Assembly (NCBI RefSeq): GCF_019972115.1
Contig: NZ_BPFJ01000003.1
Span: 310,001 to 374,000 of the forward strand
DNA length: 64,000 nucleotides
Direction of reading: 5' to 3'
Source: Sulfurovum sp. TSL6
GTDB lineage: Bacteria; Campylobacterota; Campylobacteria; Campylobacterales; Sulfurovaceae
This document shows, one piece after another, positions 22,909-31,564 of this stretch. Both the position numbers and the translations under genes were made by a program. How positions within the stretch are numbered: the stretch's first letter is position 1; each line of letters opens with the position of its first letter. The notes under the pieces are model-generated. The model was not told the origin of the DNA. It saw nothing but the letters and a program-made list of their open reading frames with translations, and searched no databases.

Positions 22909-25028
22909 TTTTTGTCTCCCATATCTTCTAATAGTTTTTTCATTTCATCTAAATTGACGGATCCAGAGTCAGTATCATCGTGTTCAATTGTATTCATTTC
23001 GTTTCTTCTTATGCAGGCTTGTTCAATCGGTGATGCCATTTGAATATTAGAAAGCTGTATCAGTGAACCATCTGGTACAGTTGGATCATCCAAAATATCA
23101 CAAGTACTTTTCAGGATTTCCAGAAACCTAGTGTGAGATTCTACCCATCTGTTTGCTCCAAAATAAGATTCTTTTTGCGCATTTTTAGCAGTTATCAGAA
23201 AGCCTTCAGTATCCTTTTTCATTTCTTTGATTCTTTCAGTTCTGGCCTGGTCGCCTTTCATGCATAAATGTTCAATGCATCCCATACAATTTCTGTGATG
23301 TTCGCACGGAGTCATGGTAAAGTCGTGTATACATACACCTACTTCTGTTACATGGGCTGTTCTCACTTTTAGTCTAGCGAATTCATCACGTGAAATAACG
23401 ACTTTCTTTTTAATATCCTCGATATTGGAGAGAGGGCCTTTCATCGCATTTTCATCTCCTACTGCTTCACGTACCATTTCTAACATCTCATCTGCACTAA
23501 TGTGGTCATATGCCTGGTTTTGATGAATGTCGATTCGTCCTGACCATTTGGCAATGTCTAGCTGACTCAGTCCACCTTTTTGTGCGAGCGTATTTAAGTA
23601 GTGTCTGAATTGATGTGATGTCATTTTGATAGGACTACCGTCTAGTTCTGTATATCCAAATCGCTCAAAGAGCGAAGATAGATTTTCTCTAGATTTTAAA
23701 GCATCTGCAATAAGTTCCATTCTGATAGCACCTACTGTCGGTATCAAAGTACCTTTTTTATCATGGTATTCATTAGTCATTTGTAAAACTAATGCATCTG
23801 AAAATTTCAATTCTATCTCGTTATTTAAGTATGGAAACCTGTCAGGTAGAAATGCTAATAGGGCTTTTTCTAGATCTGAAAAGTGTATTATAAGTTTTTG
23901 AGAAACTTTTGTATATAAAACAGAATGGTTTTTCATCCATGCTATGGCAAGTTGTTTCCGTTGTTTTAAATTTTTGTGTGTAATATTTTTACCATATATG
24001 ATATAAGCAACTTCTGTAGTGCCAAGTTTTTTATTTCTTAAATATTTAAGCTCTTCAGGTAAGTAAAGTTTAGTGGGGTTATTTTCATACCATTTAGCAA
24101 CTTTTCTAGCCTGTTTGGTTACTTTCTTTATTTTACTAATGGCCTCTTTTGCAATATCCACCATTGAAGGAATGATCCATTTAATCATAGGGGAAGCACC
24201 TTTTGCAGGAAACCATCTTAATCCGTATTGCTCTATGCCTTCTGTATCTTTTTGTATTACTTCACAATCGTAAGGTAATAAAAATACTTCATTGATACGG
24301 TTGGGTGCACAGATAAGTAGGGCTATAATAGAGCTTGTCAGTTGCTCATATGGTGTTATAGCTTTATTGAAAATTTCTGGCAAGGCTTCTAGTCCTGCTT
24401 CAGAAGGCATTTTTTTATTTCTACGATCATCTGCCTCCTTTCCCACACGAGAACTATCTGATGGACGTTTGATGGGATTTTTCCAATCAGGTGCAATTTT
24501 AGTTAAACGCTTGTCTGCTAGAAACTTGCCTATATTTTGCAGTGTTGCACCGATCCTGTATCCACGCCCTTGAGAGTAGTTTGCTTTAGTAATGATGATT
24601 GCCTCATCTAGCACATAATTATCGATAGTGTTTGGGTCAGCTTTCTTATTGATATTGATAAGTGCCTGTTCAAGAATTCTTAGAGGCTCTAAGAGTTGTC
24701 CTGGTTGCTTGAAAGATTTAAGTCCAAATCGATACCGGAAGTAAGATTTTGAGAAACTTAAGAAAGGCTCAGACATTGCCTCAGTATTGTCGTCAGTAGC
24801 CTTACCAGTTTGCTTCTTAGAAGTAAAATCGTTGGTTGAAAAAATAGCTACTATACGTTTTTTTGTTCCTTTTTGTTCGATATATGAGGTAATATCCCAA
24901 ATATTATTATCAAATGATAATTCAGCACCAAAAACTGTTAATTCATCTCTACACATTGTAATAAATTTATCTAGGTTTTGATTCGAACTAAGTCTTTCCT
25001 CTGGTTCAAATATTATTGCTTCACTCAT
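22905..25028 (-). CDS. Large tyrosine-recombinase (third of the trio)
   Basis: 707 residues. The catalytic half has CAPNRINEVFLLPYD (first Arg), TSHQFRHYLNTLAQ (HxxR) and then WSGRIDIHQNQAYDH with the Tyr nucleophile expected in AYDH. Long N-terminal and C-terminal extensions are unusual for an integrase. The tail has a cysteine/His cluster (VCIHDFTMTPCEHHRNCMGCIEHLC), probably a zinc finger. Size and order recall TnpB of Tn554-like elements. Overlapping ATGA junctions link it to the genes before and after. It should act together with the other two in DNA cutting and joining. Confidence 0.75.
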   Translation of the reverse strand: MSEAIIFEPEERLSSNQNLDKFITMCRDELTVFGAELSFDNNIWDITSYIEQKGTKKRIVAIFSTNDFTSKKQTGKATDDNTEAMSEPFLSFSKSYFRYRFGLKSFKQPGQLLEPLRILEQALININKKADPNTIDNYVLDEAIIITKANYSQGRGYRIGATLQNIGKFLADKRLTKIAPDWKNPIKRPSDSSRVGKEADDRRNKKMPSEAGLEALPEIFNKAITPYEQLTSSIIALLICAPNRINEVFLLPYDCEVIQKDTEGIEQYGLRWFPAKGASPMIKWIIPSMVDIAKEAISKIKKVTKQARKVAKWYENNPTKLYLPEELKYLRNKKLGTTEVAYIIYGKNITHKNLKQRKQLAIAWMKNHSVLYTKVSQKLIIHFSDLEKALLAFLPDRFPYLNNEIELKFSDALVLQMTNEYHDKKGTLIPTVGAIRMELIADALKSRENLSSLFERFGYTELDGSPIKMTSHQFRHYLNTLAQKGGLSQLDIAKWSGRIDIHQNQAYDHISADEMLEMVREAVGDENAMKGPLSNIEDIKKKVVISRDEFARLKVRTAHVTEVGVCIHDFTMTPCEHHRNCMGCIEHLCMKGDQARTERIKEMKKDTEGFLITAKNAQKESYFGANRWVESHTRFLEILKSTCDILDDPTVPDGSLIQLSNIQMASPIEQACIRRNEMNTIEHDDTDSGSVNLDEMKKLLEDMGDKK

Positions 25029-26554
25029 GATGATGACCCCAGTATATTTTGTGATTTTATTTGCTCACATTCTACTACCACTTGTGCAACTGCGAAGATG
25101 GTTTTGTCATTGACACTGGCAATTCGGTAGTCAGTCGTCTCCATTAATCTTTCACGATCCTGTAAGAGTTTAAGAAGTATTTGTTCATGTGGACCATCAT
25201 CCCATGCTTGAAAGCTACTACAAGTGTAGCAGGCCAACGGTGCGAATAATCCACAAAATCCGAAACTACCACATTTCCCCATCGCTCTGCCTGTACTATC
25301 AATACTTGGATCAATAATGTCGCTTGTTGGATCATCGGCACGTGTTGCTTTTGATTTGTCAAAAAGCAAAAGACCTGCAAATGCTTGTGCTATGGGGGCC
25401 ATGTGTAATGCCATGGCTTTGTCGATACGTTTAATTATCTCAGGAGTCGATGCAGTGTATACTCCTGCATTTTGGATATCTTCATGGTCAAGTATCTCAG
25501 CGATGATCAGTTCACCATGTCCTTCAGATGCGGCCCTTGTACCTATGGTATACCGAAATCGTGTTGAAGTGATATGAAGCTTTTCACCAGTTCTTTCCGA
25601 TGTTAGTTCTAAGCTTCCTATGATTTTTTGAATCCTGCTCGTTATTTCTTTAGAGCTTGGATGATATGCAAGTTCTCCTGAACGATTTTCTTCTTTGGAA
25701 GGAAAAAGTGGAGCCTGGTTCGGATCATCTAAAATCCCGATAAAATCATTTTTAACTTGTTTGCCATAGCCAAAGAGCACTTTCCCCAATGATGGCGGAA
25801 CGATACGATCTTTAAATTCTGAACGTGCCTTTTTTCTTTTTTTTGCTCTTGGGATACGGATGATGTATTCCTCCGAAGCATCTTTTCGTTTGGCTTTAAT
25901 CAAATCACAGACCTTTAATTCTGCAAACTGTATAGGTCTGGAACCGTAGATCATGAAAAGCCAGACAAGAAGAAAATCCGCTTTCGGAATATCCCCATCG
26001 GCATAAGCATTATTGATGGCAGTTTGAATTCCTTCAAGTTCCAGATCTGTAAAGGGACCTTTATACGGGTCCATAGTTAAAACGGCTTTTCCTTTTTCAT
26101 TCCCTTTAAATTTAGCCTCGTTTAAATAGTCATAAGCATCATTGGAAAGCCCTGGAAAGCCCATTTCGTACCATTTCTTCAAAAAGCCTGACAAGGCACC
26201 TAAATAGTACTGATGTTTAGAATCTAGTGTACTATTGTAATTAATGAGGTGTATCGATGTGATTGTGGTCATATTATTTTCTGATTGTTCATATGAAAAC
26301 TTCAAGAATTCTTTGAATCGGAAATACATATTGACTGCATGTTTTAATGCATGGTTTTCCAGATACCAGATGAACACTCGCTTCAGTCCATACTTGTGAC
26401 TATCTGAAATATGTAGATTTGTAATGTTCATTTGATGTTTACCAACGATATCGCTAAATATCCAAACATCATCATTAGGATCAAATATCAGGCCATTTTT
26501 TGTTTTGGCTTTGGAGAGAAAGTGTCCGGTTTGATGGTGAGGTGTATTTTTCAT
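25025..26554 (-). CDS. Tyrosine-type recombinase (second of the trio)
   Basis: 509 residues. First Arg region YGSRPIQFAELKV; the HxxR box reads TSTRFRYTIGTRAA, so the usual His of box II is Thr; then EILDHEDIQNAGVYTAS gives His and the Tyr nucleophile. The C-terminal stretch carries four cysteines (GKCGSFGFCGLFAPLACYTC). The weak box II raises the possibility of reduced or partner-dependent catalysis. The start overlaps the end of the first recombinase by 4 bases, and the end overlaps the third. Confidence 0.75.
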   Translation of the reverse strand: MKNTPHHQTGHFLSKAKTKNGLIFDPNDDVWIFSDIVGKHQMNITNLHISDSHKYGLKRVFIWYLENHALKHAVNMYFRFKEFLKFSYEQSENNMTTITSIHLINYNSTLDSKHQYYLGALSGFLKKWYEMGFPGLSNDAYDYLNEAKFKGNEKGKAVLTMDPYKGPFTDLELEGIQTAINNAYADGDIPKADFLLVWLFMIYGSRPIQFAELKVCDLIKAKRKDASEEYIIRIPRAKKRKKARSEFKDRIVPPSLGKVLFGYGKQVKNDFIGILDDPNQAPLFPSKEENRSGELAYHPSSKEITSRIQKIIGSLELTSERTGEKLHITSTRFRYTIGTRAASEGHGELIIAEILDHEDIQNAGVYTASTPEIIKRIDKAMALHMAPIAQAFAGLLLFDKSKATRADDPTSDIIDPSIDSTGRAMGKCGSFGFCGLFAPLACYTCSSFQAWDDGPHEQILLKLLQDRERLMETTDYRIASVNDKTIFAVAQVVVECEQIKSQNILGSSS

Positions 26555-27867
26555 TCTTTAGCCCAGTCAGGTAGATCTTCCTCTTGAGGAAACTTATTAT
26601 CCATCTGTAAAATAGACTCGTTGGCTTTACGCTGAACATGACGCTTTGTATATGTTTCCGCACTGCCTGATGTTTCCTCCCACCCCATCAGGTATGCACG
26701 CATCTTCTGCTCTTCCTCTTCGGATACATTTCTTTCATCCATTAAAGCAGAAAAATTGTCATTCCATGTATGTCTGAGTATATGAGGTGTTAAGTTTTTA
26801 AATACATCAGGGTAGCACTTTTTCAGTTTGGAAAAGACCTTATTTACAGAGTCCAGACTCATGGGTGAACCTGTCTTGGATGCGACAAATAAAAATTCAT
26901 GTCTTCCTGCTTTCGGTAGAGCAGTTCGATGTTTGGTGATATAATCAAGTGTGAGTCTGACTATTTTCTTTGGCATGAAAATTTTACGTCCGTATGTTTT
27001 TTGGGTAGGCTGATTAAGCCTAGGGTCTTCCGGGTCATCGGGACGACGTACAATATTAAATGTCTCAGATCTGAAATCAAGATCTGAGATCTTGAGACCT
27101 AGAAGTTCACTTCTTCTGAGCCCGAATTGATACAGCCATAAAATGAGCAACTCATTTCGGATCTTTGTAAAATTATTTTTCCATGGATTATAAGGTGAAC
27201 CTCGATCAACCACTTCAAAGAGTTTGTCAATGGCTTCTTCAGATAAGCCCATAGGTGCATTTTCAGATGAATTATGTGAAGTCCCTGGGATTCTTGAATT
27301 CAGGGTGGATTCAACAAAGTCTTTTGCATCTTTAAGTAACATGAATGTCATATCTCGTTCAGGAAGTTTTGCCATATGAATATTGGCCATCCATACTAAA
27401 AAATTCTTGATCACTCTCATGCGATTTCCCGTGGCATCAGAACTTATTGTAATGATTTGTTTCTTGGAAGTGTTGGAACGGAATTTTTCTAAAGAGTGAG
27501 TATTGATAGACTGCTTTGACTTCTGGGGTACAGTGATATCCGCACAAATCTCTTTGAGCGGCAGTTTGCATGTATCGCAGAGACTTTCAATCTCATGCAG
27601 ATGAAGAAGCTTTCCTTGCTGGAGTCTTTTCTTCAGGTCTATCCCTTCAAGACTGTAATTCTTCAAAAAAATCTTTAACAGCATTAATGAGCGTAAGACC
27701 TGTTCAATTGTGTTTACGGCATCACCTTTTGATCTATGTTGTGAAATTGAAAAAACAGTGCTCCAATAATCAGGCATACCAGTTTCTTTCTCAATCAACA
27801 TTGGGAATCTTTCTCCACTAGAAAACAATACTTTTTTAATGTAATAGGGTGTCATATTTATTTCCAT
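26551..27867 (-). CDS. Tyrosine-type recombinase (first of the trio)
   Basis: 438 residues. It has the clearest integrase signature: FGLRRSELLGLKISDLDF (box I Arg), HILRHTWND (HxxR) and GSAETYTKRH with the Tyr nucleophile. The N-terminal 200 residues are a helical arm-binding/core-binding region. It is the first gene of the four-gene overlapping operon, with its start 121 bases from the ssb stop. The inverted repeat at 27916-27969 lies just upstream and may be an attachment site or its promoter/operator. Confidence 0.85.
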   Translation of the reverse strand: MEINMTPYYIKKVLFSSGERFPMLIEKETGMPDYWSTVFSISQHRSKGDAVNTIEQVLRSLMLLKIFLKNYSLEGIDLKKRLQQGKLLHLHEIESLCDTCKLPLKEICADITVPQKSKQSINTHSLEKFRSNTSKKQIITISSDATGNRMRVIKNFLVWMANIHMAKLPERDMTFMLLKDAKDFVESTLNSRIPGTSHNSSENAPMGLSEEAIDKLFEVVDRGSPYNPWKNNFTKIRNELLILWLYQFGLRRSELLGLKISDLDFRSETFNIVRRPDDPEDPRLNQPTQKTYGRKIFMPKKIVRLTLDYITKHRTALPKAGRHEFLFVASKTGSPMSLDSVNKVFSKLKKCYPDVFKNLTPHILRHTWNDNFSALMDERNVSEEEEQKMRAYLMGWEETSGSAETYTKRHVQRKANESILQMDNKFPQEEDLPDWAKE

Positions 27868-27915
27868 TTTTCTTGTTACACATTATAGCATAAAATGGAA
27901 AGGAGTTAAAAAAAG

Positions 27916-27969
27916 TGTAAATAACGTATACTCTCCTTAATATAGGGGATATGGTATGAGTTATTTACA
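27916..27969. repeat. Inverted repeat at the element-ssb junction (candidate att site)
   Basis: TGTAAATAAC (27916-27925) and GTTATTTACA (27960-27969) are perfect 10-bp arms; extending them to 19 bases keeps 16 matches. The 34-base spacer is AT-rich. Opposed arms around a short core are the form of tyrosine-recombinase core sites. It could instead be an operator for the integrase promoter. Confidence 0.4.
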
Positions 27970-27987
27970 TTTGTATTTTGTTATAGG

Positions 27988-28485
27988 TTAAAACGGTATT
28001 TCATCTTCATTGATGTCAATTTCTGGAATGTTTGACGTAGGTTGTGGTGCAGCTTTCGGAGCAGACGGTGCAGGTTGGCTATAGTTGTCATGTGATGGAG
28101 CATTATAATCTGATGATCCACTTTGACTATATCCGTTACCACCCATAGGTGCTGCTTCGTCTTTACTTCCTAGCATTTGAAGGTTTTCCACTGTTACTGA
28201 GTGTCTACTTCTTTTGCTACCATCTTGTGCTGTCCACTGATCTAGCTTCAATCTTCCATCTACTAAAACTTTGCTACCTTTACGTAAGTACTGATTCGCA
28301 ATTTCAGCAGTTCTACCAAAAAAAGTAAGGTCTATAAAGAGTACTTCTTCTTTTTGTTCACCAGTTGCAGATTTGAATTTACGTGAAGTTGCGATGGCAG
28401 TATTACCAATCGCACTTCCACTTTGTGTATATTTAATCTCAATATCTCTAGTGAGGTTTCCGGCTAAAATTATCTTGTTGTACAT
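27988..28485 (-). CDS. ssb: Single-stranded DNA-binding protein
   Basis: 165 residues: an OB-fold (MYNKIILAGNLTRDIEIKYTQSGSAIGNTAIATSRKF to about 110), a Gly/Ser/Pro-rich linker and the acidic C-terminal tip DINEDEIPF that binds partner proteins. It coats ssDNA in replication and repair. It starts 25 bases after rpsF on the minus strand, as in other Campylobacterota. The rpsR gene that normally follows is not here; the integrative element begins instead. Confidence 0.95.
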   Translation of the reverse strand: MYNKIILAGNLTRDIEIKYTQSGSAIGNTAIATSRKFKSATGEQKEEVLFIDLTFFGRTAEIANQYLRKGSKVLVDGRLKLDQWTAQDGSKRSRHSVTVENLQMLGSKDEAAPMGGNGYSQSGSSDYNAPSHDNYSQPAPSAPKAAPQPTSNIPEIDINEDEIPF

Positions 28486-28510
28486 AAGGTGGCTCCTAAT
28501 CTATGGTTGA

Positions 28511-28894
28511 TTATGCTTCTGTCGCTTCTGCTTCAGGTGCTTTTGTCTCTGCTGCAGCGCTTTTGTTCGCTTCTGCCACAAGTTTATCAAATTGTGCGAT
28601 CTCTTTTTGTTTAGTATATTTCACAGTTAAAAACTTAATGATATCTTCGCTGATCTTAAGATTTCTCTCGAGTTCTTCGATAGTGCTACCTGCTGCTTTA
28701 TAGAAAAGAACAGTGTAGTAACCTCTGTTATGTTTTTCTACTTGGTATGCAAGTTTTCTCATACCCATATCATTCGTACCAACTAGCTCGGCACCTTCTT
28801 TAGCAAGAATATCTTTTACTTTCGTAATTTGTGCTGCAATCTCTTCTTCTGTAAGTGTAGGTTTAACTACAAACAGTGTTTCATAACAAGTCAT
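28511..28894 (-). CDS. rpsF: 30S ribosomal protein S6
   Basis: 127 residues: MTCYETLFVVKPTLTEEEIAAQITKVKDIL, then MGMRKLAYQVEKHNRGYYTVLFYKA, the standard S6 fold, with an acidic Ala/Glu-rich tail (SAAAETKAPEAEATEA). It forms the S6-S18 contact in the small subunit. In most relatives the order is rpsF-ssb-rpsR; here the S18 gene is missing from the window. Confidence 0.95.
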   Translation of the reverse strand: MTCYETLFVVKPTLTEEEIAAQITKVKDILAKEGAELVGTNDMGMRKLAYQVEKHNRGYYTVLFYKAAGSTIEELERNLKISEDIIKFLTVKYTKQKEIAQFDKLVAEANKSAAAETKAPEAEATEA

Positions 28895-29122
28895 ATTGTT
28901 TCCTTTTGGTTTAATAGCCCATGTATACAGCTGTATCTTTCACTAATGTGAATATAGCTGTCCAAAAATGAGCAAGAATTTTGGAAGCGATATTTTACTA
29001 TATTATCCCTTAGCTGCACATTAGACAGTAATTTACCCTATAAAGAAAATGAAGAAACATTGAATATTAATAAGTATTTTTGTATCATTTAGTAAAGTTA
29101 ATTTATGATCAAGGTGTTTATT

Positions 29123-29851
29123 ATGGAAAGAAGAAATTTTTTACGTGTATCTGCAACATCAGCAATGGCAGTCGCTATTGCACCTTCACTTGTGACTCAA
29201 AGGCTTTATGCAGAAGATGGTAGTCTGTTTCAAACGTTTGAAAAAGTACAACTTAAAGATACTGATGGTAACCCTCTTAAGTCTGCTTCCTTGGCAGTAG
29301 AAGAAAACTATGTATTTCATTATCCGCATGTATCCACCCCGGCCATTATGGTCAATCTTGCAACACCGGCCCAAAAGGACATTAAGCTCAAAGCAGAAGA
29401 TGGAACGGAATATATCTATAGAGGCGGTTTAGGAGTCAATGGAACCATTGTTGCCTATTCTGCTATCTGCCCCCACCAATTAACACACCCGCAGCCTGAG
29501 ATGAGTATGTTCCAGTATGTGGAAGAAAAAGGTAAAACACTTGCGTATGACAAAGGCGGGGTTTTTGTCTGTAGTTCACATCTTTCGGCATTTGACGCTA
29601 AAGAAGGTGGAAAAGTAGTAGGCGGACCGGCCAACGAAGGTTTGGCATCTATCATTCTTGAGATTGATGCAGAGGATAACATGTGGGCGGTTGCAGTGTT
29701 GGGTCCAGTGAAGTTCCAGGATTATTTTGATGCTTTCAAAGATGAGTTTAAAAAATTCTATGGGAATAGAAGGAAAGCGAAAAAACTTACAAAGGAAGAG
29801 GCAAAAGTGCAACCCCTTAAAAACTTTTCAGCAGAACTTATCCAAGCCTAA
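29123..29851 (+). CDS. Tat-exported Rieske 2Fe-2S protein
   Basis: 242 residues from the ATG at 29123 (AAGGTG six bases upstream; an upstream ATG at 29105 lacks a ribosome site). MERRNFLRVSATSAMAVAIAPSLV is a Tat-like twin-Arg signal. The cluster ligands are C116-P-H118 in AICPHQLTHP and C150-x-x-H153 in VCSSHLSAFD, with a gap of about 30 residues, longer than in the usual CTH/CPCHGS pair. The iron-sulfur centre would carry electrons in the periplasm. It lies directly before the FccB-like flavoprotein on the same strand, and a joint redox role in sulfide oxidation is likely but not shown. A hairpin follows. Confidence 0.82.
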   Translation: MERRNFLRVSATSAMAVAIAPSLVTQRLYAEDGSLFQTFEKVQLKDTDGNPLKSASLAVEENYVFHYPHVSTPAIMVNLATPAQKDIKLKAEDGTEYIYRGGLGVNGTIVAYSAICPHQLTHPQPEMSMFQYVEEKGKTLAYDKGGVFVCSSHLSAFDAKEGGKVVGGPANEGLASIILEIDAEDNMWAVAVLGPVKFQDYFDAFKDEFKKFYGNRRKAKKLTKEEAKVQPLKNFSAELIQA

Positions 29852-29860
29852 AAGAGCACA

Positions 29861-29893
29861 CATAAGGTATGATAGTCTTTCTCATACCTTATG
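29861..29893 (+). terminator. Hairpin after the Rieske gene
   Basis: CATAAGGTATGA (29861-29872) pairs perfectly with TCATACCTTATG (29882-29893) around a 9-base loop, then ATTATTTCTTC. It would end or attenuate transcription before the flavoprotein gene. Confidence 0.6.
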
Positions 29894-30048
29894 ATTATTT
29901 CTTCAAAATTTCATGTGCTTTTTTGTTACCTCATCAAATTAATTCATATATTACTTCAAAGTAATTTACTTTATATATAATTTTTGTCATAATTAATTAC
30001 TTTATGTTATGTAAAGAGTTTAACAAACCAATTCTAATAGGAGACATT

Positions 30049-31413
30049 ATGGCAATGAATAGAAGAGATACGTTTAAACTGGCAGGTGCTGCTGCAGCCG
30101 CTGTAGCAATGCCAAGCATCGCAATAGCAAGCGAGAAAAAAGCAGATGTGAAAAAAACCAATGGTAGATCAGTAGTGATCGTAGGTGGTGGTTTTGGTGG
30201 TCTTACCATGGCGAAAGCACTTCGGAAAAAAGATAAAAGTATTGAAGTAACAGTCATTGAAAAGAACAATATCTTCATGGCATGCCCTTTCTCTAATACA
30301 CTGCTTGGTGGTCTTGACGGTGTCAGTTTGGACACTTTTGTCGGGGACTACTATCAGCCGGCTGCAAAGTATGGCTACAGTTTTGTACAGGCAACAGTGA
30401 CTGCTATCGACAGAAAAGCGAAAACTGTTACAACGACCAATGGTGATTTCGCCTATGATATTCTTGTGCTTTCTCCGGGTATTGCATATGATTATGAAGG
30501 ACAATTCCCTGCATGGTCAAAAGAGAAGATCGCTGAAGTTTCGCAAGCCTGTCCTTCTGCATTAATGCCTGGTAATGAACATATTGCACTAAAGCGGCAA
30601 CTTGAAGATATGGATGATGGTAATGTGATCATTGTACCGCCTGCAATGGGAAAATACAGATGTCCTCCAGCACCCTATGAGAGAACTGCCATGGTAGCAA
30701 ATTACATGAAAAATGAAGGGATCAACGGAAAAGTGATCGTGCTTGATACGAGAAATGGTAAATTTGCCAAAGGGGCAGCCTTTAAGGAATCTTGGGATGA
30801 ACTATTCCCAGATATTATTGAGTATAAAGGGCTTACAGAAGTGACAGATATTGATGTTTCAGCTAAAACAATTACCTATACAGAGTTTGCTGATGCAGAT
30901 GATGAAAAAGGTGTCAGTAAAACTGAGAAATATGAAGTTTGTAACCTTATACCTATCAACAAATGTTCACCGGTAATCGCTATGGCGGGGATAGAAGTCA
31001 ATGGTGCAGGGTACGCAATGATGGATGGGTATAGCTTCAAATCTAAAACAGATTCAAACATCTATGTTGTCGGTGATGCGGTCACACATGCGATACCGCC
31101 AAGCGGACAGACGGCTATTTGGGCAGCAAACAGAGCAGCAGGACAAATTGTAGCCCAGATCAACAAGCAAGTTTCAGATCCTAAAGAAGGCCTTCCTGCC
31201 AGGGCAGCAAATGTATGTTATTCCATGGTAGGGAGTAAACCAGAAGAAGCGATCATGGTGACACATACATTCTCTGCAGATCCAAGCGGTAAGCTGAAAG
31301 GTAAAGGACATGTACCTAAGCCAAAAGATGGTGGCGGTAAATTCAGATCTAAAGGTACTGCAAAAGCTACTAGAGAGTGGTTTGGTGGTGTGATGAGAGA
31401 ACTCTTCTCTTAA
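30049..31413 (+). CDS. Tat-exported FAD-dependent sulfide dehydrogenase (FccB-like)
   Basis: 454 residues from ATG at 30049 (AATAGGAGACATT ribosome site; an in-frame ATG at 30004 is poorly placed). Tat signal NRRDTFKLAGAAAAAVAMP with MAMNRR. FAD-binding: VVIVGGGFGGLTMAKALRKKD. The FccB/SQR family cysteines are in FMACPFSNTLLGG and MGKYRCPPAPYERTAM, the latter a clear FccB signature. C-terminal: SNIYVVGDAVTHAIPPSGQTAIWAANRAA. It oxidises sulfide (or a related thiol) in the periplasm and probably passes electrons to a cytochrome; the usual FccA cytochrome partner is not adjacent. The Rieske protein upstream may substitute. Confidence 0.88.
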   Translation: MAMNRRDTFKLAGAAAAAVAMPSIAIASEKKADVKKTNGRSVVIVGGGFGGLTMAKALRKKDKSIEVTVIEKNNIFMACPFSNTLLGGLDGVSLDTFVGDYYQPAAKYGYSFVQATVTAIDRKAKTVTTTNGDFAYDILVLSPGIAYDYEGQFPAWSKEKIAEVSQACPSALMPGNEHIALKRQLEDMDDGNVIIVPPAMGKYRCPPAPYERTAMVANYMKNEGINGKVIVLDTRNGKFAKGAAFKESWDELFPDIIEYKGLTEVTDIDVSAKTITYTEFADADDEKGVSKTEKYEVCNLIPINKCSPVIAMAGIEVNGAGYAMMDGYSFKSKTDSNIYVVGDAVTHAIPPSGQTAIWAANRAAGQIVAQINKQVSDPKEGLPARAANVCYSMVGSKPEEAIMVTHTFSADPSGKLKGKGHVPKPKDGGGKFRSKGTAKATREWFGGVMRELFS

Positions 31414-31433
31414 TAGGTCATCTTTTTAATGAT

Positions 31434-31515
31434 TTGCACTCATCTTTGAAAGGTGAGTGCAGTTACATACTGACGTATGCTCCTTTACTCAAACTTTCAA
31501 ATCTAAGCATAACTC
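31434..31515 (+). repeat. 3' repeat element R1 (downstream of the flavoprotein gene)
   Basis: About 80 bases with two hairpins: GCACTCATCTTT pairing with AAAGGTGAGTGC, and CATAC-TGAC-GTATG. The middle 25 bases (starting TGCAGTTACATACTGACG) are identical to those in R2 at 43398, while the first hairpin differs but stays paired. It lies 20 bases after the stop codon and may be a terminator, 3'UTR regulatory element or short mobile repeat. Confidence 0.7.
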
Positions 31516-31564
31516 ATTAAAAACCTTAACCTATTAAACTTTTCAAAATAAAATAAAAATAATT

